A stretch of 30,405 nucleotides of DNA from JADFQT01 sp965216025 (GCA_965216025.1 CBDCEX010000007.1:1-30405); one strand, 5' to 3'. Positions 1-8,468 are shown, numbered from the stretch's first letter. The notes: a model not told the origin generated them from the letters alone. Made by a program: numbers and translations.

Positions 1-31
1 AACGGAAGTCAATGGAAAATGTGGTAAAAAG

Positions 32-104
32 TACCCCTGGAGGGACTCGAACCCCCGACGCGCGACTTAGGACGCCGCCGCTCTATCCGCTGAGCTACAG
101 GGGC
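32..104 (-). tRNA. tRNA-Arg (anticodon CCU)
   Basis: The minus strand folds into a full cloverleaf of 73 nt. The acceptor strand is GCCCCTG, the D-stem is GCTC/GAGC, the anticodon stem is GCGGC/GTCGC around loop GTCCTAA (anticodon CCT), and the T-arm is GGGGG-TTCGAGT-CCCTC with discriminator A. The acceptor closes with a G1:U72 wobble, which is unusual. No CCA is encoded. A run of five T follows almost at once on the transcribed strand and may be the terminator. It lies 7 nt downstream of tRNA-Ala, so the two are probably cotranscribed. Confidence 0.93.
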
Positions 105-111
105 AAGTTGG

Positions 112-184
112 TGGAGATAGGGGGACTCGAACCCCCAACCTCGGCATTGCGAACGCCGCGCTCTCCCAGTTGAGCTATATCCCC
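112..184 (-). tRNA. tRNA-Ala (anticodon CGC)
   Basis: This is a 73-nt minus-strand cloverleaf. The acceptor GGGGATA pairs with TATCTCC, the D-stem is GCTC/GAGC, the anticodon stem CGGCG/TGCCG encloses loop TTCGCAA (anticodon CGC, reading GCG), and the T-arm is GGGGG-TTCGAGT-CCCCC with discriminator A. CCA is not encoded. It is the upstream member of a two-tRNA unit with tRNA-Arg(CCU). Confidence 0.94.
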
Positions 185-311
185 TAGACCGCGCGCTCAG
201 GAAACCCCATCGATCTCCAGGCCTGGCCCTTGACCTGGGTTAACCGTGGAGCGGACCGGCCACCAGACTGATGGGGGAACGGGCTTCCTTCCCCGATTAA
301 TTAGTATGAAA

Positions 312-340
312 ATGGTATGCCCTGGTTCCCATCCTGTCAA
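312..340 (-). promoter_or_regulatory. Candidate sigma70 promoter for the tRNA pair
   Basis: On the minus strand TTGACA (perfect -35) is followed after exactly 17 nt by TACCAT (4 of 6 to the -10 consensus). It points toward tRNA-Ala, with about 120 nt between the -10 box and the mature tRNA 5' end. No ORF with a ribosome-binding site lies between. The rest of 185-416 holds nothing else I can identify. Confidence 0.5.
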
Positions 341-416
341 CACGCCGGCAACCCAGAAGGCCGGATACCGGGCAGGCCCCGGCGGAGCCCGAAGTGAAGG
401 CGGCGGGAGGAATTGA

Positions 417-1103
417 TCAGCTGCTACGGTAGGGCGGCAACAACCCGGTCATCCACGGAATCAAATCCTGGAGCACCGGCAGGGGAATCTCATGGCCCAT
501 GTCGTATTCGTGGTAGTCGGGGCTATAACCCTCCTGCTCCAGGAACTTTCTGGTGTTTCTGGCACTCTCCATGGACACCATGGGATCCGCCCGACCGTGG
601 GCGATGAAGATTGGCTGCTCTCGGCGCTGGGGCAGCCTGCCCCTCAATACATCGGGGTCCGGCAGTGAGGCGCTCAAGGCCACCAGACCGGCAAAAACTT
701 CGGGCCGGCCCAGCCCGCACCGGTAAGTCATGCCGCCGCCCTGGGAGAATCCCATCAGCAGCGCCTGCCCGGAAGATATCCGGAATTGGGCCAAGATTTC
801 GTCGAAGAACCCGCCGAGCAGCCCCTCGGCCTGGTGAATGTCCTCGGGAGTCGCCTGCCCTCGGGGTGGGGTCCAGCCGTAGCCTACCTGTCCCTGTCCC
901 AGATCAAAGGGGATGGGCCCATTGGGGCAAGCGTAAACATACCCCTCAGACTCGATGGCCGGGGCCAAGCCGGCCAAGTCCCGCATATTGGCGCCAAAGC
1001 CATGCAGCATGACGATCAAGGGATAGCTGATGTCGGAGGCATGATTGTCCGGGACTACGGTCAGGTATTTAAGATCTTTGCCCTGATGCTGCTCGAACTT
1101 CAC
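417..1103 (-). CDS. Carboxylesterase / phospholipase-like alpha/beta hydrolase
   Basis: A 228-residue protein with the Abhydrolase_2 (carboxylesterase/lysophospholipase) layout. Visible are the oxyanion-side motif LHGFGAN near residue 34, the nucleophile elbow GFSQGG (catalytic Ser) in the middle, the acid Asp in HGRADPMV, and the catalytic His in MGHEIP near the C-terminus. The length fits the family, whose members hydrolyse short-chain esters or lysophospholipids in the cytoplasm. There is no signal peptide. The start is GTG, preceded 7 nt upstream by AGGAG. It is transcribed away from the DUF952 gene and lies upstream of the tRNA pair on the same strand, probably as its own unit. The exact substrate cannot be read from sequence. 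Confidence 0.88.
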   Translation of the reverse strand: MKFEQHQGKDLKYLTVVPDNHASDISYPLIVMLHGFGANMRDLAGLAPAIESEGYVYACPNGPIPFDLGQGQVGYGWTPPRGQATPEDIHQAEGLLGGFFDEILAQFRISSGQALLMGFSQGGGMTYRCGLGRPEVFAGLVALSASLPDPDVLRGRLPQRREQPIFIAHGRADPMVSMESARNTRKFLEQEGYSPDYHEYDMGHEIPLPVLQDLIPWMTGLLPPYRSS

Positions 1104-1291
1104 CGGTTCGCTCCTAAATGATACCTGAGTTAGTGAGCGCCCCTATCCTAACACCGGAAGCTATACCGACCAACCCCCAACAATTCCAGTGGCACTGGTT
1201 GACCAAACCCAGCTGTCGCAGAGGCTCCAATCAGATATACAATAGCTGCGTCCCTTTTGGGATACTCTATCAGCATAGTCGAGGGCATTCC

Positions 1292-1657
1292 GTGCCAATA
1301 ATTTACCATCTGGCGGGCCGGGCCGAATGGGGCGACGGCGCCGCCTCTTTGAAATTTGGGACCGGGGAGTACCGCGCCGGCAGTTTGGCCGAGGAGGGGT
1401 TTATCCACTGCTCCGAGGACGAAGCCCAGATGTTAAGGGTGGCCAACCGCCTTTTCCACGGGCGAACCGATTTAATAGTGTTGGATCTAAACGTTGATGC
1501 TTTAACCTCTCCCCTAAAACGAGAACCCAGCCGCTCCGAGGAGATCTATCCGCACATATATGGACCGATCAACACCGCTGCGGTGGTCCGGGTTCGCCGC
1601 CTGGTTCCAGACGCCGACGGCATCTTTGGGGAATTAATCGAGGATGAAGGCAGCTAA
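1292..1657 (+). CDS. DUF952 family protein
   Basis: I take the start as GTG at 1292, giving 121 residues. The reading frame is open back to 1118, but family homology begins right here (IIYHLAGRAEW) and GAGGG lies 6 nt upstream. DUF952 hallmarks are present: IYHL near the N-terminus, EEGFIHCS in the middle, and the C-terminal HIYGPIN segment followed by the VVRV strand. The domain resembles an ADP-ribosyltransferase-like fold, but the biochemical role of the family is not settled, so no function is assigned. It is divergent from the esterase gene and convergent with the oxidase operon, from which it is separated by a long hairpin at 1679-1706. Confidence 0.85.
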   Translation: MPIIYHLAGRAEWGDGAASLKFGTGEYRAGSLAEEGFIHCSEDEAQMLRVANRLFHGRTDLIVLDLNVDALTSPLKREPSRSEEIYPHIYGPINTAAVVRVRRLVPDADGIFGELIEDEGS

Positions 1658-1678
1658 CTTGCCAGGCGCCGTCCCGAC

Positions 1679-1706
1679 GTGGAGTGGGCCGCCCGGCCCA
1701 CTCCAC
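1679..1706. terminator. Terminator-like hairpin between convergent genes
   Basis: A perfect 13-bp inverted repeat (GTGGAGTGGGCCG and its complement) is separated by only 2 nt. It lies 22 nt past the DUF952 stop and about 110 nt past the end of the oxidase operon. No clear T-run follows on either strand, so it may stop transcription by a non-classical route or only protect the 3' ends. The remaining bases up to 1819 show nothing else. Confidence 0.6.
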
Positions 1707-1819
1707 AACTCTCTCCCATTTTGAGAGGAATCGAGATGGTAATTTGGCGTCAAACAGGGAAGTCCGCGAAGCTGTGCGGGCAGAGAGGTGAGGCTGACCA
1801 CCGGGGAGGGAAGGGCTAC

Positions 1820-2575
1820 CTACTCCTGAGCCAGCAAGAACTGCACCAACGCCTCGACCTGCTGGTCGGTCAGGTTGGCCGTGAAAGCCGAGGTCATTAG
1901 CCCAGGAATAGCGCGCTCCACTCCTTCGGCAACAAAGGCTTCAGGATCTCGGATGGATTTAGTCACATAATCCTGAGCGGAAACCCCGGAAATGCGGCCG
2001 GATGCATCCGTCCCAATATGAGTCAGGTCCGGACCCAGCGGACCAATGCTGATTCCCTCGATGGTATGGCAGGCGAAGCATCCACCGGCGCCGGTAAAGA
2101 TCTCCTGTCCCAACGCCACCAGACCGGTCTCCGGGGCAGCGCTATCCTCCGCAGGCGACTTATCAAGAGGCTGGTCCGGCTTATCAGGAGGCGATTCCGG
2201 AGAATCCTTATGTACCTCCTCGAAGGGAACCGCGTTGTCCTTCGCGTGGTCCCGTGGCTGGGCCGTCGCGCCGCTGACAGCAGAGAAGAGGAACAGTAGG
2301 GAAAAGGTGACCGCTGTGCCCAGAGCCAGTCCGCCCAGGAAAATCCAGGTCAACAGCTTGTTGTCGAACTTCAAGTGCATGTAGAAGGATATGACGACGG
2401 CGAACTTGACTATCGACAGGATAATGAGAATGGGGGTGCTGAACGCTTCGATGCGGTTTTCCGGCCAAATAATTAAGAACTCCACAATCGTGATGGCGAA
2501 CAAAATGATTGCCACCAACACATATTGCTTGAAAGTGGGGTGCCGGGAGTGCTCAGCCTGGGGTTGATCGCTCAT
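1820..2575 (-). CDS. Cytochrome c oxidase subunit IV fused to a cytochrome c domain
   Basis: A 251-residue two-part protein. Residues about 1-105 form a COX4_pro-type subunit IV with three hydrophobic helices (near 18-37, 47-66 and 75-100) and the motif YMHLKFDN. Residues 106-150 are a charged, Pro-rich linker. Residues 151-251 are a class I cytochrome c domain with heme motif CFACH (Cys166, Cys169, His170) and a likely axial Met227 in PGLMTSAF. In most bacteria subunit IV is a short three-helix protein, so the attached heme domain is unusual. The cytochrome should face the outer side. The gene is the last of ctaC-ctaD-ctaE-subunit IV, 12 nt after ctaE. The start is ATG with a modest AGGT upstream. 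Confidence 0.9.
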   Translation of the reverse strand: MSDQPQAEHSRHPTFKQYVLVAIILFAITIVEFLIIWPENRIEAFSTPILIILSIVKFAVVISFYMHLKFDNKLLTWIFLGGLALGTAVTFSLLFLFSAVSGATAQPRDHAKDNAVPFEEVHKDSPESPPDKPDQPLDKSPAEDSAAPETGLVALGQEIFTGAGGCFACHTIEGISIGPLGPDLTHIGTDASGRISGVSAQDYVTKSIRDPEAFVAEGVERAIPGLMTSAFTANLTDQQVEALVQFLLAQE

Positions 2576-2587
2576 CTACCTAACCCC

Positions 2588-3247
2588 TCAGACCACGGAG
2601 ACCAGCAGTGGGGCGAGTCCGCCAACAGCCGCCGGCCCCTCATCGAACCCGCCAATCAGGTAGAGCAGAGTGAAGATGACGATCCAAACGATGTCGACAA
2701 AGTGCCAGTACAGGCCGCATATCTCCACGTCCAGCGCGGTCCGAGGCCCTAACCGTCCCTTGCGGGCGACCCAGAAGAGGCCCAATAACCAGACAATGCC
2801 CAGAGTTACGTGAGCCCCGTGGAAACCGGTCAGAGTGAAGAAGGTGCTGCCGAACAGGTTGGTGGATATTAGCAGGCCCTCGGCCCGGAAGGCGTTAAAC
2901 TCGTAAGCCTGGAAACCGATGAATATCAAGCCCATGAAAGCGGTTATGAGCAGCCAGATTTGAATCCCTTTCTGGTTATTGGCGTTGGTGGCCGCCAGGG
3001 CCTGCACCATGGCGAAACTGCTGCAGAGCAGCACGAAGGTGCTGATGGTAGTCAACGGAACGTCGATGATGTCTATCGGGTAGGGCCCAACCACACTCTG
3101 CCCGCGATAAACCATATAGGTGGCAATCAGCGCACCAAAAAACAGGCAGTCCGAGCTGAGGAACACCCACATCAACAGCTTGCGGTGGTTTAAGCCGGTG
3201 CTGGTATATTCCTCTTCGGCGTGGTGAGCGGGTTCAGCGTGGGCCAA
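2588..3247 (-). CDS. ctaE: Cytochrome c oxidase subunit III
   Basis: A 219-residue membrane protein of the heme-copper oxidase subunit III family. It has about five hydrophobic segments, the conserved FFTLTGFHGAHV motif in the middle and EICGLYWHFVDIVWI near the C-terminus. The length matches the shorter, five-helix form found in caa3 oxidases. The start is TTG, with AGGAGG 8 nt upstream. It follows ctaD by 30 nt and precedes the subunit IV-cytochrome c gene by 12 nt. Subunit III stabilises the oxidase core in the cytoplasmic membrane and supports sustained turnover. Confidence 0.95.
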   Translation of the reverse strand: MAHAEPAHHAEEEYTSTGLNHRKLLMWVFLSSDCLFFGALIATYMVYRGQSVVGPYPIDIIDVPLTTISTFVLLCSSFAMVQALAATNANNQKGIQIWLLITAFMGLIFIGFQAYEFNAFRAEGLLISTNLFGSTFFTLTGFHGAHVTLGIVWLLGLFWVARKGRLGPRTALDVEICGLYWHFVDIVWIVIFTLLYLIGGFDEGPAAVGGLAPLLVSVV

Positions 3248-3277
3248 ATTAGCCCCCTCCTAGCGTCGGGTTGCGTC

Positions 3278-5140
3278 TTACTGGTGAGATTCGGCTGCCG
3301 CCGGTTCGTTGGCCCAGCCAATCACTCCCAAGAAGGCGATAATTCCCCCTACGAAGCTGATGGGAAACTTGATATAGGGCCAGGGAAACTCGATCAAGAG
3401 TCCTCCTCCAATCCAGGCGATACCAAAGGCGATAACCAGGGGCCAATAGGATGGGCTGGGCATGTGGATGGTGCTGGGGTCTACGTGGGCCTCGGGCTCG
3501 GTCAGTGGGTGCCCCTCCGCCTCCGCCTTACGCTTGACGATCCAGTAAGGATCCCGCCCTTCGACCTGCGGTATTTCCGCGAAATTGTAGGCAGGCGGCG
3601 GGGATGAAATGCTCCACTCCAACGTAGGGGCGTCCCAAGGGTCATGACCGGAGGGTTTGCCGTTTCTAACGCTTTGGATGAATATGATCAGGAACAGCAA
3701 AGCCCCGGCAAACAGCACGATGTAGCCGGCGCTGGAAATCAGGTTCATTAAATCCCAGCCGAATTCGGAGTTGTAGGTGTTGATTCGCCGGGGCATGCCG
3801 TTGAGACCGGCGTAGTGCATGGGGAAGAAGGTAATGTTCATGCCGAGGAAGAATAGCCAGAAGTGGATTTTCCCCCAAAATTCGTTGAGAAAGCGGCCGG
3901 TCATCTTGGGGAACCAGTAGTAGATACCGGCGAACAACCCCATTATGGAGCCGCCGAAGAGCACGTAATGGAGGTGGGCCACGATGTAGTAGGTGTCCTG
4001 CTGCTGGTTGTCCGATGGCGATACGGCGTGGGACACGCCGCTCAAACCCCCGACGATGAAAAGAGCGACGAACCCGACGGAGAAGAGCAACGGCGTCTTT
4101 AAGTCGATAGACCCGCCCCAAAGGGTGGCCATCCAGTTGAATATTTTCACGCCGGTGGGAACCGCGATAAGCATGGTGGTGATGGTGAACACCGAGTTTG
4201 GTATCGGCCCCAACCCCACCGTGAACATGTGATGGCTCCAGACAGCCCAGCCCATTATGCCGATAACGATGCCCGAAAACACCACCACCGGATACCCGAA
4301 CAGGGGCTTACGAGCAAAAGTTGGCAATATCTCGGAGACTATCCCCATGGCCGGCAGAATCAGGATGTAAACCTCCGGATGTCCGAAGACCCAGAAGAGG
4401 TGTTGCCAGAGAATTGGGTCGCCGCCGGCGCTGGTCACGAAGAAGTTGGCGCCGAATAGACGGTCGAAGGTGAGCTCAATCAAGCCCACGGTGATAACCG
4501 GGAATGCCAGGACCAGCAGAATTGAGGTTATCAGGGTCATCCACACGAACAGAGGCATGCGCATCATGCTCATGCCCGGAGCCCGCATGTTTATGATGGT
4601 CACAACAAAGTTAAAGGCCGCGGCCAGAGAGGAGACACCCAGTATTTGCAAGCCTACCGCCCAGAAGTCCAGGCCGGCGCCGGGGCTGTAGGTCCGGCTG
4701 GTTAGATTTGCGTAGGAGAACCATCCCGCGTCGGGCACCGCATTCACCAGGAACCCGGCGTTCATTAACAGCGCGCCGAAGAGAAACACCCAGTAGCTGA
4801 GCGCGTTCAAGCGGGGGAAGGCCACGTCCCGGGCACCGATGGCCAAGGGAATGATGATATTGAAAAAGGCAGCGCCCAGGGGCATTACCGCCATGAAAAT
4901 CATGGTGGTGCCGTGCATGGTGAACATGGCGTTGAAGGTGTCGGGATCGATAAAGTCGTTTGCGGGCTGGCTAAGTTGGATGCGCATTATTCCGGCTTCG
5001 ATCCCGCCGATAAAGAAGAAGATAACGGCTGATACACCGTAAAGGATGCCGATCCTCTTGTGGTCGACAGTGGTGAGCCAGCTCCAAATGCCGGTAGTGT
5101 AGCTGGTCGGTCTTGGTATTACGGCGGTTATCGCTGCCAT
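3278..5140 (-). CDS. ctaD: Cytochrome c oxidase subunit I (A-type, caa3)
   Basis: A 620-residue catalytic subunit reducing O2 to water with proton pumping. Heme a ligands are His76 (MFTMHGTT) and His391; heme a3 is bound by His389 in AHLHYVLFGG. CuB ligands are His254 in GHPEVY and His303/His304 in WSHHMF, with Tyr258 as the cross-linked tyrosine. Glu256 in GHPEVY and Asp105 before AFPR match D-channel positions, and Lys332 in PTGVK matches the K-channel, so this is an A-type enzyme. The C-terminus, from about residue 565, adds two further hydrophobic helices after an acidic loop. This extension is seen in several caa3-type subunits I. The start is ATG with GAAGG 6 nt upstream. Confidence 0.97.
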   Translation of the reverse strand: MAAITAVIPRPTSYTTGIWSWLTTVDHKRIGILYGVSAVIFFFIGGIEAGIMRIQLSQPANDFIDPDTFNAMFTMHGTTMIFMAVMPLGAAFFNIIIPLAIGARDVAFPRLNALSYWVFLFGALLMNAGFLVNAVPDAGWFSYANLTSRTYSPGAGLDFWAVGLQILGVSSLAAAFNFVVTIINMRAPGMSMMRMPLFVWMTLITSILLVLAFPVITVGLIELTFDRLFGANFFVTSAGGDPILWQHLFWVFGHPEVYILILPAMGIVSEILPTFARKPLFGYPVVVFSGIVIGIMGWAVWSHHMFTVGLGPIPNSVFTITTMLIAVPTGVKIFNWMATLWGGSIDLKTPLLFSVGFVALFIVGGLSGVSHAVSPSDNQQQDTYYIVAHLHYVLFGGSIMGLFAGIYYWFPKMTGRFLNEFWGKIHFWLFFLGMNITFFPMHYAGLNGMPRRINTYNSEFGWDLMNLISSAGYIVLFAGALLFLIIFIQSVRNGKPSGHDPWDAPTLEWSISSPPPAYNFAEIPQVEGRDPYWIVKRKAEAEGHPLTEPEAHVDPSTIHMPSPSYWPLVIAFGIAWIGGGLLIEFPWPYIKFPISFVGGIIAFLGVIGWANEPAAAESHQ

Positions 5141-5209
5141 GATATGCCTTCGCTCCTGCGGTTACTCTCTGACTCCGGATATCGCCGGATTAGCCCGGCG
5201 ACCTAAAGT

Positions 5210-6346
5210 TTACTTCAAGCTCAACAGATACTCAATTAATGCGGATACTTCCTGAGGGCTCAAACTGATGCTGCCGTCAGCAGTTTGGTAGATGGGCGCC
5301 TGTTCCGACATACGGTTGCCCGGCTTGACCTCATTGGGGTTGTTGAGCCACCGTCGCAAATTCTCCCGGTTCAGGTCCAGAATGCCCGCCCCGAAAGTGT
5401 CCTTGCTGCCCAGCCCGGTAAGGTTGGGCCCGATGACACCGGCGGCGCCCGGCACGTCCTGAATGGTGTGGCAGATCGAGCAGCCGCCGGCGCTAAAGTC
5501 CAAGAAGATCTGCTGGCCCTGCTTGGCCTGGGGCGACAAGGGTTCGGCAGTTCCGGGCGCCTGTCCGTAGGTTTCAACCCAAGCCATGTAATCCGCCTCG
5601 GAAAGCACCTGTACCCGGAACCTCATCAATGCGTGGGCTATCCCGCAAAACTCGGCGCATTGCCCGTAGAAGGTCCCGATTTCATCCCCCTGGAACCACA
5701 TCCGGTTGTTTCGGGTGGGTACCACGTCCACCTTACCGGCTAGTCTCGGGACCCAGAAGCTGTGGATCACGTCGTCGCTGTTCAGCAGAAGATTCACCGG
5801 CTTTCCCACCGGTACCACCAACTCATTCGCCGTGTTGATGAATCTGCCCGAGCCATCGGCGTCTTGATATTCGAACTCCCACCACCACTGGTGGCCAGTT
5901 ACGGTCACCTCCAGCGTGTTGGCGGAGGCCGGCGGAGGCTCCAGCTCGAACAGGGTGACAACCGACCAGATGCCCAGTACCAGGATCAATATGGTGGGAA
6001 TAACGGTCCAAGCAATCTCCAAACCGGTGTGGCCGTGGGTCTGCGCCGGCAGCGGGTCGCCGGGACGCCGGCGAAATCGGATCAACGAGTAGAGCAAAGC
6101 TCCCTCGACCAGAACGAAGACCACCACCATGGCCCAGAGGAGAACGTTGAAAAGAAGTAGCTGCTTCTCCGCTACCGGCCCGGCCGGGCCAAAAGTCGAT
6201 TGCAAGGCGTCGGCGTCGCAGGCCACCAGCAATAGCGCGGTGACCAAGACGCCTAAAGAGATGAGCTGTTGTGGATGGAAACGCCACCAGGTGGCAGGTG
6301 GTTGGTCGCTGCTGGGTCCCCTAACTGCGGATTCTACCCGACCCAA
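5210..6346 (-). CDS. ctaC: Cytochrome c oxidase subunit II with C-terminal cytochrome c (caa3)
   Basis: A 378-residue protein. The N-terminal helix ends in a lipobox-like LVAC (Cys43), suggesting a lipoprotein. Two helices follow near 62-90 and 111-133, then the CuA domain with GHQWWWEFEY, His195, Cys230, Glu232, Cys234, His238 and Met241. The C-terminus is a cytochrome c domain with CSICH (Cys289, Cys292, His293) and a likely axial Met346. All CuA ligands are present. The covalent heme makes this a caa3 oxidase that can take electrons from a soluble or membrane carrier. The start is TTG at 6346; I see no good ribosome-binding site and no better in-frame start. It is first of the four structural genes, behind the promoter at 6437-6464. 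Confidence 0.94.
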   Translation of the reverse strand: MGRVESAVRGPSSDQPPATWWRFHPQQLISLGVLVTALLLVACDADALQSTFGPAGPVAEKQLLLFNVLLWAMVVVFVLVEGALLYSLIRFRRRPGDPLPAQTHGHTGLEIAWTVIPTILILVLGIWSVVTLFELEPPPASANTLEVTVTGHQWWWEFEYQDADGSGRFINTANELVVPVGKPVNLLLNSDDVIHSFWVPRLAGKVDVVPTRNNRMWFQGDEIGTFYGQCAEFCGIAHALMRFRVQVLSEADYMAWVETYGQAPGTAEPLSPQAKQGQQIFLDFSAGGCSICHTIQDVPGAAGVIGPNLTGLGSKDTFGAGILDLNRENLRRWLNNPNEVKPGNRMSEQAPIYQTADGSISLSPQEVSALIEYLLSLK

Positions 6347-6436
6347 GGGGAAAAGGGCCCATTTTGCAACTCCCCGGACGTTTCACTGGAAGTTTCGCTG
6401 GCGGTAGGTGTGTGCAAAATTTCACTAATGCAGAAC

Positions 6437-6464
6437 ATTATCATAGTGCGCTTCAGAATGTCAA
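6437..6464 (-). promoter_or_regulatory. Candidate sigma70 promoter for ctaCDE-subunit IV
   Basis: On the minus strand a perfect TTGACA is followed after 16 nt by GATAAT (5 of 6). The site lies in the ctaB-ctaC gap and would give a leader of roughly 85 nt before the ctaC TTG. This suggests that the structural genes can be transcribed separately from ctaAB. Confidence 0.6.
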
Positions 6465-6512
6465 TGTGACCGGCTAGGGTATAAAAGGCTGTCCGGCGGA
6501 GGTCGCCACCCC

Positions 6513-7430
6513 TCATATTGGCACCAGAGCGTCCACCATCAGGGAGCCGAACAACAGGGCCAGGTAGAGGAGGGAGAACAGGTAAAGTGTGCGGGCTCGC
6601 CTTCTGGTGCTATCCCGTTTCAGCCGCCAGGCCAGCGCCAGGAATACCCCTCCCAACACCAGGGCCGCCAGCAGGTAAATCCCATGAACGGCTGGGGATG
6701 CCCCAAAAACCGCGGTGATGCCCACCAATACCACGCTGTAGAGAAAAATATTCAAGGTGGTGTAATCGCGAGTCGCCACCACCGGAAGCATGGGAATGCG
6801 GGCCCGCTCGTAGTCTTGCTGAATGAGCAAAGACAAGGCCCAGAAATGGGGTGGAGTCCAGAAGAAGATGATGGCGAACAGGTAAACCGCCGGCAGGTCT
6901 AGCCCGCCGGTAACCGCGGCCCAACCCACCAGGGGAGGGATGGAGCCCGCCGCGCCGCCGATGACGATGTTTTGCGGAGTGCTCCGCTTCAACCAAAGGG
7001 TGTATACAAACACGTAAAACAGAGTCGCGGAAAGGGTCAGCCCCGCCGCCAGCAGATTGACCCAAGTCGCCAGAACAATGAAGGCCAGGATGTTCAGTAC
7101 AATTCCGAAGATCAGCGCCTTCGCTGGGGTTATGCGCTGGTCTGCTACCGGCCGCTGTCTGGTCCGGGACATAATCAAGTCGATGTCCCGATCTAACTGG
7201 TGGTTGATGGCGTTGGCACCGGCCGAGGCTAAGGCTCCACCCGCCCAAACCAGCCCCAAGAGCGACAACCGCGGCATGCCTTGCGCTGCCAGAAACATCC
7301 CCCCCGCGGCGGTTATAAGCAAGAGCAGAATTATTGGCGGCTTGGTCAGGGTCACATAGTCGCTGAGGACCGCCCAAGTTCTAATGTATCGTCCCGGCTC
7401 CCCTTCCGCCAGCAGCTGCCGCTCAGTCAT
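6513..7430 (-). CDS. ctaB: Protoheme IX farnesyltransferase (heme O synthase)
   Basis: A 305-residue UbiA-family prenyltransferase that attaches farnesyl to heme b, giving heme O. The first Asp-rich motif is N76-x3-D80-x3-D84 (in INHQLDRDID) followed by SRTRQRP; the second polar motif is QQDYERARIPMLPV. About eight to nine hydrophobic helices are visible. I chose the ATG at 7430 over a longer reading from 7499, because the extra residues are Gly/Pro-rich and overlap ctaA. The ATG overlaps the ctaA stop as ATGACTGA (8 nt), pointing to translational coupling of the two heme A steps. It precedes the oxidase structural genes. Confidence 0.95.
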   Translation of the reverse strand: MTERQLLAEGEPGRYIRTWAVLSDYVTLTKPPIILLLLITAAGGMFLAAQGMPRLSLLGLVWAGGALASAGANAINHQLDRDIDLIMSRTRQRPVADQRITPAKALIFGIVLNILAFIVLATWVNLLAAGLTLSATLFYVFVYTLWLKRSTPQNIVIGGAAGSIPPLVGWAAVTGGLDLPAVYLFAIIFFWTPPHFWALSLLIQQDYERARIPMLPVVATRDYTTLNIFLYSVVLVGITAVFGASPAVHGIYLLAALVLGGVFLALAWRLKRDSTRRRARTLYLFSLLYLALLFGSLMVDALVPI

Positions 7431-8466
7431 GGACAGTATCACCCCCGGACTGAGGGTTCCCGCCGGGCCGGGGCCTCCCGCCAGTCCGAGGGCTCCCACC
7501 GGCCTGGGTAAGGCTGAGGGCCGCCAGACCCGCTAACAGCGCCCACACCAGGGCCGACGCCGAAAGATGCAGGGCCATCATAGGCGGTTGGAAGCCAGAC
7601 CAGATGACAAAAGCCCCCACCAGCACCTGCGCTACAAAAAATACCGCGACCGCCAGGGAGAGGACACGCAACTCCCCGGGTTTTTGGGCATCCCGAAATC
7701 CCAGGTATAGAACGTAGAGCAGAAAAGCTCCGATGACGGCGGCTGTCAACCGGTGCGCCATATGAATCATTGGCAGCAAATTTTCGGGAAATACTCCACC
7801 CTGGCAAAGGGGCCAGGTCACGCAGGCCCCGGTGGCGTTGCTGGCGGTGACCACCGAGCCGGATAGTATCAGCAGATAAACCGCCCCGGCGGAGATCAGG
7901 GCCAGGCTGGGAAATGGGTCCGCGCCCGAACTCCCAACTGAGTCGGAGACCCCAGCTAGTTGGTGGCTAAACCCCAAGGGTCCCCGATGGGCCACCACCA
8001 TCACCAGGACCAGACAGCCTAGCAGGGCTTGCCCCAGGGCCAGATGGGATGCAACCACCGGCCCCGGTAGCTCGGTGAGCACGGTGACTCCCCCCAGCAA
8101 TGCCTGGGCCACCAGCAGCACCACCGCCAAGCTGGAGGGTAGGACCAACCACCTTTCCTGCCGGTGCGCCAGCCAACTCACTCCGCAGGTTAGCAGGACC
8201 AGCGGACTGACAATAGCTGAGGCCACCAGACGGTGAGAATACTCGATTAAGGCGGTGAGTTCCCAGGGCGGAACCACCCGGCCGTGACACAGCGGCCAAT
8301 CTGGGCAGCCCAAACCCGACCCGGTAACCCGCACCACCCCGCCTAAAACCACCAGGGCGAACACGGAGAAAACGCTCAACGTGGATAAGGGACGAATCCA
8401 ACCCTGCGCCCTGGCGCGATGGGGCCTTACTTCGGCAGGTTTGGCCGCCCCGGGTTTGGCAAACAT
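7423..8466 (-). CDS. ctaA: Heme A synthase (COX15/CtaA)
   Basis: About 347 residues, with the twin four-helix architecture of CtaA. The first half holds GGVVRVTGSGLGCPDWPLCHG (Cys54, Cys60) and EYSHRL; the second half holds the matching ACVTWPLCQGG and HMAHRL. The paired Cys and the heme-ligand His residues are present, so the enzyme should convert heme O to heme A. I chose the ATG at 8466. The frame stays open to 8799, but that part overlaps the divergent ABC gene and has no family character. Between it and 8545 the frame runs through a 15-bp periodic repeat. No ribosome-binding site is clear at 8466. It is divergent from the ABC exporter. Confidence 0.92.
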   Translation of the reverse strand: MFAKPGAAKPAEVRPHRARAQGWIRPLSTLSVFSVFALVVLGGVVRVTGSGLGCPDWPLCHGRVVPPWELTALIEYSHRLVASAIVSPLVLLTCGVSWLAHRQERWLVLPSSLAVVLLVAQALLGGVTVLTELPGPVVASHLALGQALLGCLVLVMVVAHRGPLGFSHQLAGVSDSVGSSGADPFPSLALISAGAVYLLILSGSVVTASNATGACVTWPLCQGGVFPENLLPMIHMAHRLTAAVIGAFLLYVLYLGFRDAQKPGELRVLSLAVAVFFVAQVLVGAFVIWSGFQPPMMALHLSASALVWALLAGLAALSLTQAGGSPRTGGRPRPGGNPQSGGDTVHD

Positions 8467-8468
8467 GT

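Noticed and set aside
1118..1291. Longer DUF952 reading starting at 1118
   Set aside because: The extra 58 residues have no family character. Homology and a ribosome-binding site both point to GTG 1292.
7431..7499. Longer ctaB start at 7499
   Set aside because: The added residues are Gly/Pro-rich and lie inside ctaA. The ATG overlapping the ctaA stop is more natural.
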